Assembly (NCBI RefSeq): GCF_004310335.1
Contig: NZ_SIRS01000001.1
Coordinates: 1-64,000, forward strand
Direction: 5' to 3'
DNA length: 64,000 nt
DNA from: Hyunsoonleella pacifica
GTDB taxonomy: Bacteria; Bacteroidota; Bacteroidia; Flavobacteriales; Flavobacteriaceae
Under the pieces are notes generated by a model. It saw only the letters and a program-made list of their open reading frames with translations, ran no database searches and had not been told where the DNA came from. Shown here piece by piece: positions 25,403-35,133 of this stretch; position 1 is the first letter of the stretch; each line of letters opens with the position of its first letter. The position numbers were made by a program, and so were the translations under genes.

Positions 25403-27169
25403 ATGTGTGGTATATTAGGTCAAATTAAGGTTAACCAACAAATATCATTGGAGATATTCAATACCATGCGAGATACATTATTTCACAGAGGTCCAGATGG
25501 TTATGGCACAGAACTTTTTTATGAAAACAAAGCTGTTTTTGGGCATAGGCGTTTATCCATTATAGATTTATCCGATAAAGGAAAGCAACCCATGTACTCA
25601 AATGAGAAAGACATTTTGATTACATTTAACGGAGAAATATATAACTATAAGTTTTTAAGAGAAGCGTTAATTAAAAAGGGATACCGTTTTAACTCAAGCA
25701 CAGATACAGAGGTTTTGATTTATGGCTTTAAGGAGTGGGGCATAGAGGAATTGCTTGTAAAGATTAAGGGCATGTTTGCTTTTGCTATATGGGATAAAAA
25801 AACAAAAAACATATACATTGCCAAAGATAGGTTTGGTATTAAACCATTATATTATTATTATGATGACAAACAGTTTGCTTTTGCTTCAGAGTTAAAAGCT
25901 TTGAATAAAGACCATACTATTAAAAAAGAAATAGATGAAGATGCCTTAGCAGATTTTTTTATTTATTCATATGTACCTAACCCTAATTGTATATGGAAAC
26001 ATTTTAAAAAGCTTTCTCCAGCTACTTACATGGTTTACAGTATAGATAATCATACTTTTTATACTGAGAAATATTGGTCGTTAAGTATTGCGCATAATAT
26101 AGAAAGTATAGAAGAGGTTTTAGTAAAAACCAATGCATTAATAAAACAATCTGTAGAAGAACATTTAGTCAGCGATGTGCCCGTTGGTCTATTTTTAAGT
26201 GGAGGATACGATTCTTCAACAGTTTTGATGCAAGCTGATGTTCTTGGATGTAGTCCAAATACTTTTTCGCTAGGTTTTGAAAACTCTAATAGAAGCGAGC
26301 ATAGAATAGCATCAATTGCTGCTAAAGCTTTTAATACTAATCATAGAGAATTTTTGTTAGGGGCAAAAGAAAATTATTTGAAGGAACTTAAAAATATATC
26401 CTATTATTATGATGAACCTTATGCGATTTCATCAATGCTGACATATTATTATACCTCCAAATTGGCTTCGCAAACAAATAAGGTAGCTCTTGTTGGAGAT
26501 GGTGGTGATGAACTTTTTGGAGGTTATAATTGGGATATTGATTTATACAACCATATAAATTCTTGTACTCCAAAAGCAGTACTAAAACGAATGATTAGAG
26601 GAAGAAAAAAGGAGTTTGTGTCAAGATATAACTCTTGGATGACAGGTGTTTTTAATAGTGATTTGAACTGTTTAATGCCTGATTTAAAAGATAATATACT
26701 TAAAAGAGGGCTTTGGTATTTTGATTATCATTATACAAATACGGGAGATGCTATCAAAGATTCTCAATATTTAAACCTCAAAACTTTTATACCTCAACCG
26801 AGTCTAACTAGGGCAGATAGATCCAGTATGGCAAACTCATTAGAAGTAAGAGTGCCGTTTTTAGATCATAAATTATTTGAATATATCTATAGCCTAAATA
26901 CAAAATGTTATCACAAGCAGAATGAAAAAAAATTCATTCTAAAACATTATCTTGAAAAAAAAGTTCCAAATGAAGTTTTTAAAATGCCAAAATATGGATT
27001 CAGTTTTCAATTTTTAAATAAAATTTTTGATACAGCCTATGATGATATGATGAAAAATGGACATTTAAATAAAATGGGTCTTATTGATTTTAGCAGAATA
27101 AAAGAAGCAGATACTTTGGTGAAATTCCACTTGCTGATGTTAGAATTTTGGTTTGAAAATTACGGTTAA
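25403..27169 (+). CDS. asnB: Asparagine synthase-like glutamine amidotransferase
   Basis: 588 residues. The protein begins MCGILGQ, giving the processed Cys nucleophile of a class II glutaminase (FNGEIYNY, ASELKAL also present). The synthetase half has the pyrophosphate loop FLSGGYDSSTV and GDGGDELFGGYNW. It could make asparagine, but in O-antigen and capsule loci such enzymes commonly amidate the carboxyl of uronic acids in the glycan, which fits this setting. It starts a new group after a 243-base gap and abuts the next gene (stop at 27169, start at 27170). Confidence 0.88.
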   Translation: MCGILGQIKVNQQISLEIFNTMRDTLFHRGPDGYGTELFYENKAVFGHRRLSIIDLSDKGKQPMYSNEKDILITFNGEIYNYKFLREALIKKGYRFNSSTDTEVLIYGFKEWGIEELLVKIKGMFAFAIWDKKTKNIYIAKDRFGIKPLYYYYDDKQFAFASELKALNKDHTIKKEIDEDALADFFIYSYVPNPNCIWKHFKKLSPATYMVYSIDNHTFYTEKYWSLSIAHNIESIEEVLVKTNALIKQSVEEHLVSDVPVGLFLSGGYDSSTVLMQADVLGCSPNTFSLGFENSNRSEHRIASIAAKAFNTNHREFLLGAKENYLKELKNISYYYDEPYAISSMLTYYYTSKLASQTNKVALVGDGGDELFGGYNWDIDLYNHINSCTPKAVLKRMIRGRKKEFVSRYNSWMTGVFNSDLNCLMPDLKDNILKRGLWYFDYHYTNTGDAIKDSQYLNLKTFIPQPSLTRADRSSMANSLEVRVPFLDHKLFEYIYSLNTKCYHKQNEKKFILKHYLEKKVPNEVFKMPKYGFSFQFLNKIFDTAYDDMMKNGHLNKMGLIDFSRIKEADTLVKFHLLMLEFWFENYG

Positions 27170-27907
27170 ATGAATCAAGAAGAGTACTATAATAATATAG
27201 ATAGAGTATTTAGATTACCCAGAGTATGGAGTAATAGAGAACTAAAGAAAATAGCTCATTTATTTGAAGGTAATGTAGTTAATGTAAGTGGATGGAAAGA
27301 TATTGATAAAGAGGGAGGGTTCTATAAAGATTATTTTACATCAGCTTCATCTTACACTATTACAAACTATAAGCGTGAAGCCAAAGGTTTTCAGGGGCTT
27401 GACAATGAGATTTTTTTGGATTTGGAAGCTGATTTAACAAAAGAACTAATAGGTAAGTTTGATACGGTGTTTAATCATACGGTTTTAGAGCACATATTTG
27501 AAGTCCGTAAGGCAATAAAAAATTTATGTTTGTTAACAAAAGACATAGTAATTGTTGTTGTGCCTTTCTTACAAGTAATGCATGGGGATTATGGAGATTA
27601 CTGGCGTTTTACACCTGTAACTATGGAGAAGCTTTTTGAAGTTAATGGAATGAAAATGATTACATGCACTTTTAATTCACATAGAAATGCATCGGTATAT
27701 TTGTTTTGTGTAGCTTCAAAAAAACCTGAAAAATGGAAGCACATAACTAATAAAAATAGTTATTATGAAGATCCAGTACAATCTGATAATGGATTTCAAA
27801 ATTGGGTAGGTTGTCATGCAATTGATAATAAGGTATATATGAAATCATTAAATAAGGTTTCAATTTTTCAAAAATTGAGGAAGAAGCTTAAAAACTATGT
27901 TAAATAA
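27170..27907 (+). CDS. Methyltransferase-like protein of the polysaccharide locus
   Basis: 245 residues, cytosolic. It resembles the class I SAM-dependent type 11 group: VVNVSGWKD in place of the glycine loop, FLDLEADL as the acidic strand end, FDTVFNHTVLEHIFEVRKAI as motif II-III and PFLQVMHGDYGDYWRFTPVT near the C terminus. The SAM-binding glycine motif is weak, so activity is less certain. It probably O-methylates a sugar or is a degenerate relative. It abuts asnB and overlaps the next gene by 11 bases. Confidence 0.65.
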   Translation: MNQEEYYNNIDRVFRLPRVWSNRELKKIAHLFEGNVVNVSGWKDIDKEGGFYKDYFTSASSYTITNYKREAKGFQGLDNEIFLDLEADLTKELIGKFDTVFNHTVLEHIFEVRKAIKNLCLLTKDIVIVVVPFLQVMHGDYGDYWRFTPVTMEKLFEVNGMKMITCTFNSHRNASVYLFCVASKKPEKWKHITNKNSYYEDPVQSDNGFQNWVGCHAIDNKVYMKSLNKVSIFQKLRKKLKNYVK

Positions 27908-28793
27908 TGTTACTGTTGTTATAAGGTCGGTTGGAGAGAGAACAAGCAAAGCTTGTTATAATGCCATTGCAGGACAGGTCTCAGAAGATAATATTTTTGT
28001 TGTAAACAAGACCCCTTTTAGTGAAGCTGTAAGAGCCAATTTTGAGATAGGAATTAATCAAAACCTTCCATGGACATTATCGGTAGATGCAGATTTAATT
28101 CTCTCAGAAAATGCAGTAAGATCAATGGTAGATGCGTTTTCAAAATTGAAAGGTAATTATTTTATATATCAGGGATGGGTTTATGATAAGTTTTTTAATG
28201 GTTTTAGAACAGGAGGGCCTCATCTTTACAGAACCTCCCTATTAGAGCAGGCAATAACATACCTACCTCACAAGGATTCTAACTTAAGACCAGAGTCTAG
28301 TATATATGTGGAAATGCAAAAGTTAGGTTATGGGTATTATGTAGATAAAACCTATTTTGGGTTGCATGATTTTGAACAAAGCAAAAGAGATATTTATAGA
28401 AAGTTTTTTTTACATGCTAAAAAACATAAAACACAACTGAAACGTTTTTTAGATACTTGGAAAGATCGTATACTAATTGACAATGATTTTATATATGCTC
28501 TAAAAGGTCTTGCAGATGGCTTAACCTATAAAGGAGATGTTTATGTTGATAAGCATTTTTTTGATGAAAAATACAATACATTTTACGCTGATTTTAATAT
28601 AGAAGAGAAAACTTTAGAAATAGATGATCAGGTTTTTAAAGAATATTTTTTTTTAGCAGAGGAAACATTGGCGAAAACTAAAAACTTACTACATGTAGAT
28701 GATAATGGTATGCTTAAGAAAGATAACAAGGTTAACTTATTAGATAAAATAAAAATTAAAGTTGCAAAAGTTGTAAAAAAGAGTGGGGTTTAG
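27897..28793 (+). CDS. Glycosyltransferase-like protein (GT-A fold)
   Basis: 298 residues. The N terminus VTVVIRSVGERTSKACYNAI and the acidic motif LSVDADLIL (a DxD equivalent) point to a nucleotide-sugar-dependent GT-A enzyme, but it is divergent from common GT2 families and the acceptor is unknown. The C-terminal third is helical and charged. It overlaps both neighbours by 11 bases, so the three genes are probably translated together. Confidence 0.6.
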   Translation: MLNNVTVVIRSVGERTSKACYNAIAGQVSEDNIFVVNKTPFSEAVRANFEIGINQNLPWTLSVDADLILSENAVRSMVDAFSKLKGNYFIYQGWVYDKFFNGFRTGGPHLYRTSLLEQAITYLPHKDSNLRPESSIYVEMQKLGYGYYVDKTYFGLHDFEQSKRDIYRKFFLHAKKHKTQLKRFLDTWKDRILIDNDFIYALKGLADGLTYKGDVYVDKHFFDEKYNTFYADFNIEEKTLEIDDQVFKEYFFLAEETLAKTKNLLHVDDNGMLKKDNKVNLLDKIKIKVAKVVKKSGV

Positions 28794-29904
28794 ATTTGAA
28801 AATAGTAATGTGATTATTATTCTGAAATCCTTAAAATTAGGAGGTGCAGAGAGACAGGCTCTAGCCTTGGCCAGCTATTTACAAAACATTATGAATTGCA
28901 AAGTTTTTATATATGCCTATATCGATAATGAAATTTCCCCTCAATTCAAAGATTTAGCTAACTGGTACAAACTGGATAAAATATTTAGAGTGCAAAATCC
29001 TCTTGCCTCTGGTTCTAGTTTTAAGTATTTAAAGATTAGAACAAAATTGTTACTTTTCGCATTAAAGTTAAGGAAACACAACCCTGATATTATTATTCCA
29101 TATTTAAATGGACCATCTATAATAGCAGCTTATTGTAGGCGTATTTCTGGTGCTAAGGTTGCATTTTGGAATAATAGGGGAATCGAATGTTTTAGAAAAA
29201 ACAAGTTAGAAAAGAATGCTGTTTCAAAAACCAAATTTTTCTTGGTCAATTCCAAAGAGGCTATTGGAGATATGAAAAATAATTTTAAAATAAGTAGTAG
29301 TAATATATATTTTTTACCAAATTTTTTAGCTATTTCCCAAAATGAGATTAAAATTAAACAAAATTCCAAAAAAGAAATAGTTGTGGGGATGTTGGCTCAT
29401 TTTAGAGAGGAAAAGTTACATGAGTTACTTTTGCAGAGCTTTGTGGAACTGTTAAAAAAATATCCAAACATAAAACTCCATTTGGTAGGTAATACCAGTA
29501 ATAAAGGTAGAATAAAGAAATTAAAAACATTTGTTGAGAACAACCAGCTTACAGCTAAGGTTGCCTTTATACACAACTCTACGCCTGAAAGAGAGTTGCC
29601 AAAATTTGATATTGGGGTTTTAGTGTCAGAAAAAGAAGGTATGTCAAATAGTGTCATGGAATATATGTATTATGGTTTGCCAATTATTTGTACCAATCAT
29701 AGTAGTAATACCTTACTTTTAGGGAATAAGAGTGAGTTTTTAATTGAGAATAACAAACAAGAACTAAACAAAAAATTAGAGATTTTAATTAATAGTAATA
29801 AGAAGCGTGAGTTTGAAGGTATGTATAATAAAAAACGTATTGAAGATGAGTTTGGAGTTGAAAAATATGTTTTAAAATTAGAGCATATATTTAATAATTC
29901 ATAA
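28783..29904 (+). CDS. Glycosyltransferase family 4 (GT-B)
   Basis: 373 residues. A GT-B enzyme with the N-terminal acceptor-side motif LKLGGAERQALALASYL and the C-terminal donor-site region VLVSEKEGMSNSVMEYMYYGLPIICT, equivalent to the E-x7-E motif of GT4. It starts at GTG within the previous gene. It ends the second gene group, and 270 AT-rich bases without an open frame follow, with a weak hairpin (GAGT/ACTC plus T-run) near 29912-29942. Sugar donor unknown. Confidence 0.85.
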   Translation: MGFRFENSNVIIILKSLKLGGAERQALALASYLQNIMNCKVFIYAYIDNEISPQFKDLANWYKLDKIFRVQNPLASGSSFKYLKIRTKLLLFALKLRKHNPDIIIPYLNGPSIIAAYCRRISGAKVAFWNNRGIECFRKNKLEKNAVSKTKFFLVNSKEAIGDMKNNFKISSSNIYFLPNFLAISQNEIKIKQNSKKEIVVGMLAHFREEKLHELLLQSFVELLKKYPNIKLHLVGNTSNKGRIKKLKTFVENNQLTAKVAFIHNSTPERELPKFDIGVLVSEKEGMSNSVMEYMYYGLPIICTNHSSNTLLLGNKSEFLIENNKQELNKKLEILINSNKKREFEGMYNKKRIEDEFGVEKYVLKLEHIFNNS

Positions 29905-30174
29905 TAAAGTCATTTGAGTTTTGCTTTCACTCTAATTTTTTTATAATGATTGAATTAACTTATGTAAGAGTATCGTTTTTTGAAAGGATAAGATTTAATA
30001 AGGAATTAACTTGTTTTTCATGTAAGTAAATTTATCTGCATAATAAAATATATAAAATTTATTTTCTAGGTTAGGTTTTTTGTTAAATTGCAGGAACTTT
30101 TTTGATGAGTTTTGTATAAAAAAACAGCTAATATTCATGATGGAATTTTTATGTTAATTTACAAATGATTAATT

Positions 30175-31206
30175 ATGAGATCGGGAGATAATCTGGCAAA
30201 GGAAAAAAAAATAGACTTTAAAAGAAAAGCCCATAGAGTCATAATTCCCTTATATATCCCAAAGGAAGAAGGATATTATCAAGAATCCTTCAAATCCTTT
30301 AAATATTGCCTACTCTCTTTATTAAAGACCTCAAGTACGGAGCTAAAAATTTCTGTAGTAAGTAATGGATCATGTGGTAGTGTAGAGGAAAAACTTCAAA
30401 CATTGTATAATGAAAAACTAATTGATGATTTAGTTTTAGTAAAGGAAAATATAGGAAAAGTAAATGCAATTTTAAAAGTTTTAAGAACAACAGAAGAGCG
30501 TCTTGTAACTATTACTGATGCAGATGTACTATTTCTAGATAGATGGGAAGATGCTGTTTTTGATGTTTTCACAGCATTCCCAAAAGCAGCAGCAGTTTCT
30601 CCAGTTCCTTTATTTGGTAATCAAAAAACAAAAACGTTAAATATTTGGTGGGATTATTTTTTTTCGTCCAAATTTAGGTTTGAAAATGTTATTGACCCTG
30701 ACGCTATGACAAAATTTGCTAAAAGTATCGGCTGGCCATGGCTGGATAAAAAATATAAGGATGTTATTCTAACGATCGAGTCTGATAATGGAACAAAGGC
30801 TGTTGTAGGCTGTAATCACATGGCAGTTACATATAAAACAGAAGTGTTTAAAGCAATGCCCGATAAAAACTCAATTTACGCATTAGGAGGGGATAGTGAA
30901 AAATTATATTTGGATGAACCCACTATAAAATGTGATGGATACCGTCTGGCCACTCAAGAAAATTATGCTTATCATATAGGTAATACTATTGAACCATGGC
31001 TAAGTGAAATTTATGAAAACCTCACAGAAGTTAAGAGAAAAAATAATTTTGATTTAAAGTTTAAAAAATTAAAACCTAATAAGATTAGGTATTTTATTAC
31101 GCAAAAAGTATTTTCAAAATTATTTCTTAGTAGATGTTTATTAAAACTTTTTTACAGGTGGAAAGGTTTAGAAGTAAATAAGTTAAATTATTTTTTTGAT
31201 AATTAA
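30175..31206 (+). CDS. Glycosyltransferase, GT2-like (GT-A)
   Basis: 343 residues, without a signal peptide. The N-terminal part reads HRVIIPLYIPKEEGYY then ISVVSNGSCGSVEEKL. The metal-binding motif is VTITDADVLFLDRWE, and GCNHMAVTYKTEVF lies near the acceptor site. This resembles family 2 enzymes with an unusual acceptor half. It starts a third gene group after a 270-base gap. Sugar specificity cannot be predicted. Confidence 0.7.
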   Translation: MRSGDNLAKEKKIDFKRKAHRVIIPLYIPKEEGYYQESFKSFKYCLLSLLKTSSTELKISVVSNGSCGSVEEKLQTLYNEKLIDDLVLVKENIGKVNAILKVLRTTEERLVTITDADVLFLDRWEDAVFDVFTAFPKAAAVSPVPLFGNQKTKTLNIWWDYFFSSKFRFENVIDPDAMTKFAKSIGWPWLDKKYKDVILTIESDNGTKAVVGCNHMAVTYKTEVFKAMPDKNSIYALGGDSEKLYLDEPTIKCDGYRLATQENYAYHIGNTIEPWLSEIYENLTEVKRKNNFDLKFKKLKPNKIRYFITQKVFSKLFLSRCLLKLFYRWKGLEVNKLNYFFDN

Positions 31207-31233
31207 TACCATTAATATCTAAAAGTGTACCAT

Positions 31234-32388
31234 ATGAAGATTCTTCTAGTAGCAATGCCTTCAATTCATTTTAAACGCTGGACTTCACAGTTAAAGGGAG
31301 CGGGTTATGATGTGTATTGGTTTGATATTCTTAACGGAGGTTATATTGAAGAGTTAGATTGGGTCGAGCAACATACCGATTGGAAATATAAAATAGGAAA
31401 TTTTAAAGGCAGGTTCTTTGTGAAAAAGTATTTTCCTGCTTTGCATAAGCTTTTAGAAAATAATCAAGAGAAAGAATTCGAAAAACTACTTGAAAAAGTA
31501 AAACCGGATGTAGTGCAGAGCTTTGTATTATACAAATGTGCTGTTCCTATCTATAATGTTATGTTAAAACATAATACTATTAAATGGATTTATTCATCAT
31601 GGGGTAGTGATTTGTATTTTTTCAAAAACTTACCTAAGTATAGGGAAGATATAATAAAAGTACTTGGAAAAGTAAATTACTTATTTACTGACAATGAAAG
31701 AGATTCTAGAATAGCTAGGAATCTTGGGTTTTCAAATAAGTTTTTGGGAGCATTTCCAGGAGGAGGGGGGTTTCATATTGATAAAATACAATCCTATATC
31801 TTACCACTTTATGAGAGGAATACCATATTGATAAAAGGTTATCAAGGCAGGTCTGGTAGAGCTATTGAAGTTTTAAAGGCCATAAGGAAAAATATTGATG
31901 TTTTAATGCCATATGAGCTAGTAGTGTTTGGGGCAGATCCAGAAGTTGAATCTTTTATTAAAAACGATGTTGATTTAAAAGAGCTGGATATAAGCGTTCA
32001 TTCTAAGAGGAAACTTTTAACCCACATACAAGTATTGAAATTAATGGGGAAATCTTTAATCTATATTGGTAATAGTAATAGTGATGGTATGCCAAATACT
32101 TTGCTAGAGGCAATTATTATGGGTGTGTTTCCAATTCAATCAAATCCAGGAGGTGTAACTGAAGAAGTCATAAATAATGGAAAAAATGGGATGCTAATAC
32201 ATAACTATGATGACGTTGATGAAATTTCTACAACCATAGTAAAAGTATTAAAAAATAAAAAAATGTTGTGTCAGGCACATGAGTATAATTTAAAACTTCA
32301 GGTTAAATTAGAGTATAATGTTATTAAAGAAAATGTGCTCAAAGCATATAATTATGTTGAAAAAGAACTTAAAACCTTAGTTAGTTGA
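31234..32388 (+). CDS. Glycosyltransferase family 4 (GT-B)
   Basis: 384 residues from the ATG at 31234 (MKILLVAMPSIHFKRW); a GTG three codons upstream is less likely. The donor-binding half has IYIGNSNSDGMPNTLLEAIIMGVFPIQSNPGGVTEEVI, the GT4 pattern (read in parts). The N-terminal half contains WIYSSWGSDLYFF, common in capsule enzymes of this group. Its last four bases overlap the next gene's TTG start (TTGA), implying coupling. Confidence 0.83.
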   Translation: MKILLVAMPSIHFKRWTSQLKGAGYDVYWFDILNGGYIEELDWVEQHTDWKYKIGNFKGRFFVKKYFPALHKLLENNQEKEFEKLLEKVKPDVVQSFVLYKCAVPIYNVMLKHNTIKWIYSSWGSDLYFFKNLPKYREDIIKVLGKVNYLFTDNERDSRIARNLGFSNKFLGAFPGGGGFHIDKIQSYILPLYERNTILIKGYQGRSGRAIEVLKAIRKNIDVLMPYELVVFGADPEVESFIKNDVDLKELDISVHSKRKLLTHIQVLKLMGKSLIYIGNSNSDGMPNTLLEAIIMGVFPIQSNPGGVTEEVINNGKNGMLIHNYDDVDEISTTIVKVLKNKKMLCQAHEYNLKLQVKLEYNVIKENVLKAYNYVEKELKTLVS

Positions 32389-33452
32389 TTACTGTTATTT
32401 TAACATATAGGAATCGTGAACTTAAGATTTTAGACAGATGCTTGAGAAGTTTATCATCTCAAACATGTAAAGATTTTAATATAGTAATTGTAGATTATGG
32501 CAGTCGAAACCTTATAAAAACATCTCTTGGGAATCTACTAAAAAGTTATGTTAATACTGAACTAATTACTTGTGAGACTCAGCGACAATTGTGGTGTAAA
32601 TCTAGGGCTATAAACATAGCTTTAAAACAGTGTCAAAATCCTTTTGTGTTTATAGGAGATGTGGACATGATTTTTCGTTCAGATTTTATAGAAGTTTTAT
32701 ATCAATTAAAAGATGAAAATGAAATAACTTATTTTCAAGTAGGTTTTTTAAATAAAGAAGAATCTACTGCTGATAAGGAATTTAATAATTACAAAATAGG
32801 ATTTAAATCAAAGAAAGAAGCTACAGGTATGACTTTGTACCCAACTAAAGTGTTGAAATCCATTAATGGGTACGATGAATTTTATAATGGATGGGGAAGT
32901 GAAGATACAGATGTACATACAAGAATGAAAAACTCTGGAGTACCCATATATTACTATACAGAAAATATTTTGATGCTACATCAATGGCATGAAAAGTTTT
33001 ACAGGACTAAGGAGAGTAAAGCACCATACCATTCAAAACTAGAAGAGATTAATAGCGAGTATCTAAAATTGGTAAGTACAACAAACAAAATAAAGGCCAA
33101 TTTGAGATTTGGTTGGGGTAAGTACTGCGAATCAGATTATGAAGCTTTAAATACTTCTGATTTCAACTATTCCATAACCAATAAGGAGTCAGAAGTCAAA
33201 GCTTTTATCAATAACGTGTTATTAATTTCAAAAAAAGCAGTTATTACGGTTAAAATAAATCCTCACAAGTCTTACAGATCATTTAAGTACATTATAAAAA
33301 AGTTAGTTGGGAAAAAAACAATGAGTTTTTTAAATATGCAAGAAGTAAATGATACTCTATTAGAAATCATTATCATGAATTTGAGGGATAAAGCCTATAA
33401 GTATAGCTTCGATAAAAAAAGTAAGATTATATCCTTGAAAATAAAACTTTAA
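32385..33452 (+). CDS. Glycosyltransferase family 2 with galactosyltransferase-like C-terminal motif
   Basis: 355 residues, starting at TTG (MITVILTYRNRELKILDRC). The GT-A domain (1-~230) contains SLSSQTCKDFNIVIVDYGS, the metal motif FIGDVDMIFRSDF and NGWGSEDTDVHTRM, the last resembling beta-1,4-galactosyltransferase/chondroitin-polymerase enzymes. The ~120-residue C-terminal extension has no recognised domain. It is coupled to the preceding GT4 gene by a 4-base overlap. Confidence 0.82.
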   Translation: MITVILTYRNRELKILDRCLRSLSSQTCKDFNIVIVDYGSRNLIKTSLGNLLKSYVNTELITCETQRQLWCKSRAINIALKQCQNPFVFIGDVDMIFRSDFIEVLYQLKDENEITYFQVGFLNKEESTADKEFNNYKIGFKSKKEATGMTLYPTKVLKSINGYDEFYNGWGSEDTDVHTRMKNSGVPIYYYTENILMLHQWHEKFYRTKESKAPYHSKLEEINSEYLKLVSTTNKIKANLRFGWGKYCESDYEALNTSDFNYSITNKESEVKAFINNVLLISKKAVITVKINPHKSYRSFKYIIKKLVGKKTMSFLNMQEVNDTLLEIIIMNLRDKAYKYSFDKKSKIISLKIKL

Positions 33453-33523
33453 TAATTTAAATAAGAGCTATCTAAAAGGGTTGCTTTTCACTTAGAAAAG
33501 ATTATTGACGAAAAAAGAAATTG

Positions 33524-34987
33524 ATGTTTACCCAGCAAAAAATAAAGGATGATATTTTAAGTTTAGAAAAAAAGTATACAGTAGATAGTTGGCAAGTTAA
33601 TGGTATTGATATTTGGCCTTACATTAGAATAAAGCTTTACATCCATATGTTGGTATTGATGAATAAAACTAACGTTCAAGCTAAAGGTAATAGCAGTAAA
33701 AAAAGTTCGAAAAATAGAATAATTTATAGAATAGTTTCTGTTTCAAAAGCAATTGTTGCTCTGTATTTTTTCTTCTCAAAAATAAAACACAAAAAAATTA
33801 TCTTTTTTGGTTCCCACATTCATAGAGTATTTCAAGATGGTCTTTATTTTAATAGATTTTATGATGCTATGATTGACTATCATAACTTACAGGATGAAGT
33901 GTATGTTGCAGAATATCAAAAGGTTGATAATTTGTTATACAACCAAAAAGCAGTAATTCCTTTACGGAAATATTTAAACCACTATAAGTCTAAAGTGAAA
34001 ATAAATAGCTTTTTTAACAGGACAAAAAATGAAATCCATTTGTACGGTTATGATGACTTTTATGATGACTTGAAGGGATTGAATGCTGATTTAGATACGC
34101 TTAAAATCAGAACTTTAGATTTGATAAAATGGGCTAATAAAATTAACCGAAGAAGGAGCTTTTTTAGAAGACTTTATAAAAGGATTAGGCCAGAAAAAAT
34201 TATTTTTCTTGGCTACTATGGTCTAGACGATTTATATGCCGCATTGATTGAGGCTAATGAGATGCATATAAAAACTATCGATTTCCAACATGGCCCTCAA
34301 ACAAACATTCATCTTGCTTATACGGCTTGGAATAAAATACCGTCCAAGGGCTTTAATACAATGCCAAAAGAATTTTGGAATTGGGACGAAGCCTCAAAAA
34401 TAAGTATTGAAGAATGGGCAAAGAGTACATCGACCATTAAAGCAAAAAAAGTAGGTCAGCCCTTTTTAGGCTACTGGATTAATAAGGTTGGAAGTGTATA
34501 TAATGATAGTAAAAATAAAATTATTTACAGTTTGCAAACTTATCCTTTTACGATTTCGGATTTAATTACTCCAAAAATCATTTCTTTGATAAATGAAATG
34601 GACTTTGTATGGGTATTACGATTACACCCCCGTAATAATTTGGATTTAGAAGAATTGAAAGACGTATTGGCAATAAATAAGATTCAGCATAAAGTAATTG
34701 TAGAAAATGCATTTTCTAGCCCCTTGCCTCAATCATTGGCATCTTCTTTCGTTCATATTACAAATTACTCTGGTTGTTTAATTGAGGCAGTACAACTTGG
34801 CGTGCCAACTGTTCTCATTAATGAAGTAGGAAAAGAAATGTTTACGCAATATATTGATAATCAAATTGTATTTTATATAAATAAAGATATCTCAAATTTT
34901 GAAAAACAGATAAAGTTACTAATTAAGGAACTCAAATTAATAGATTTTGAAAAAGAGAACATAGAAATATATAACCCATTATCTTAG
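33524..34987 (+). CDS. Putative capsule glycosyltransferase, GT-B-like, family uncertain
   Basis: 487 residues from the ATG at 33524. The N-terminal VDSWQVNGIDIWPYIRIKL is a motif I associate with capsule-type proteins in nonulosonic acid clusters, and the C-terminal half has a GT-B-like donor region (WVLRLHPRNNLDLEEL and ITNYSGCLIEAVQLGVPTVLI). HPR and S/T-G-x4-E motifs of this kind occur in sialyltransferase- and CDP-glycerol-transferase-like enzymes. It lies just before the CMP-nonulosonate genes, so it is a good candidate for the transferase using that sugar. This is inference; no family is certain. Confidence 0.55.
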   Translation: MFTQQKIKDDILSLEKKYTVDSWQVNGIDIWPYIRIKLYIHMLVLMNKTNVQAKGNSSKKSSKNRIIYRIVSVSKAIVALYFFFSKIKHKKIIFFGSHIHRVFQDGLYFNRFYDAMIDYHNLQDEVYVAEYQKVDNLLYNQKAVIPLRKYLNHYKSKVKINSFFNRTKNEIHLYGYDDFYDDLKGLNADLDTLKIRTLDLIKWANKINRRRSFFRRLYKRIRPEKIIFLGYYGLDDLYAALIEANEMHIKTIDFQHGPQTNIHLAYTAWNKIPSKGFNTMPKEFWNWDEASKISIEEWAKSTSTIKAKKVGQPFLGYWINKVGSVYNDSKNKIIYSLQTYPFTISDLITPKIISLINEMDFVWVLRLHPRNNLDLEELKDVLAINKIQHKVIVENAFSSPLPQSLASSFVHITNYSGCLIEAVQLGVPTVLINEVGKEMFTQYIDNQIVFYINKDISNFEKQIKLLIKELKLIDFEKENIEIYNPLS

Positions 34988-35133
34988 AAAAGAAAGATAA
35001 AAAATAAATTGATGATTAAAATTACGTATGCTTTCAACTAATATTTGTCAATTAAAACATAAAGTTCCTTTTACCCTTTTTTGTTGTTTCATCGTTTAAA
35101 AATGTATTTTAGCAAAAATCTATAACCTTTAAA

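Noticed and set aside
29905-30174. Missing gene or transposon remnant in the 270-base gap of the polysaccharide locus
   Set aside because: Only AT-rich sequence with stops in all frames and one weak hairpin; no terminal repeats were found.
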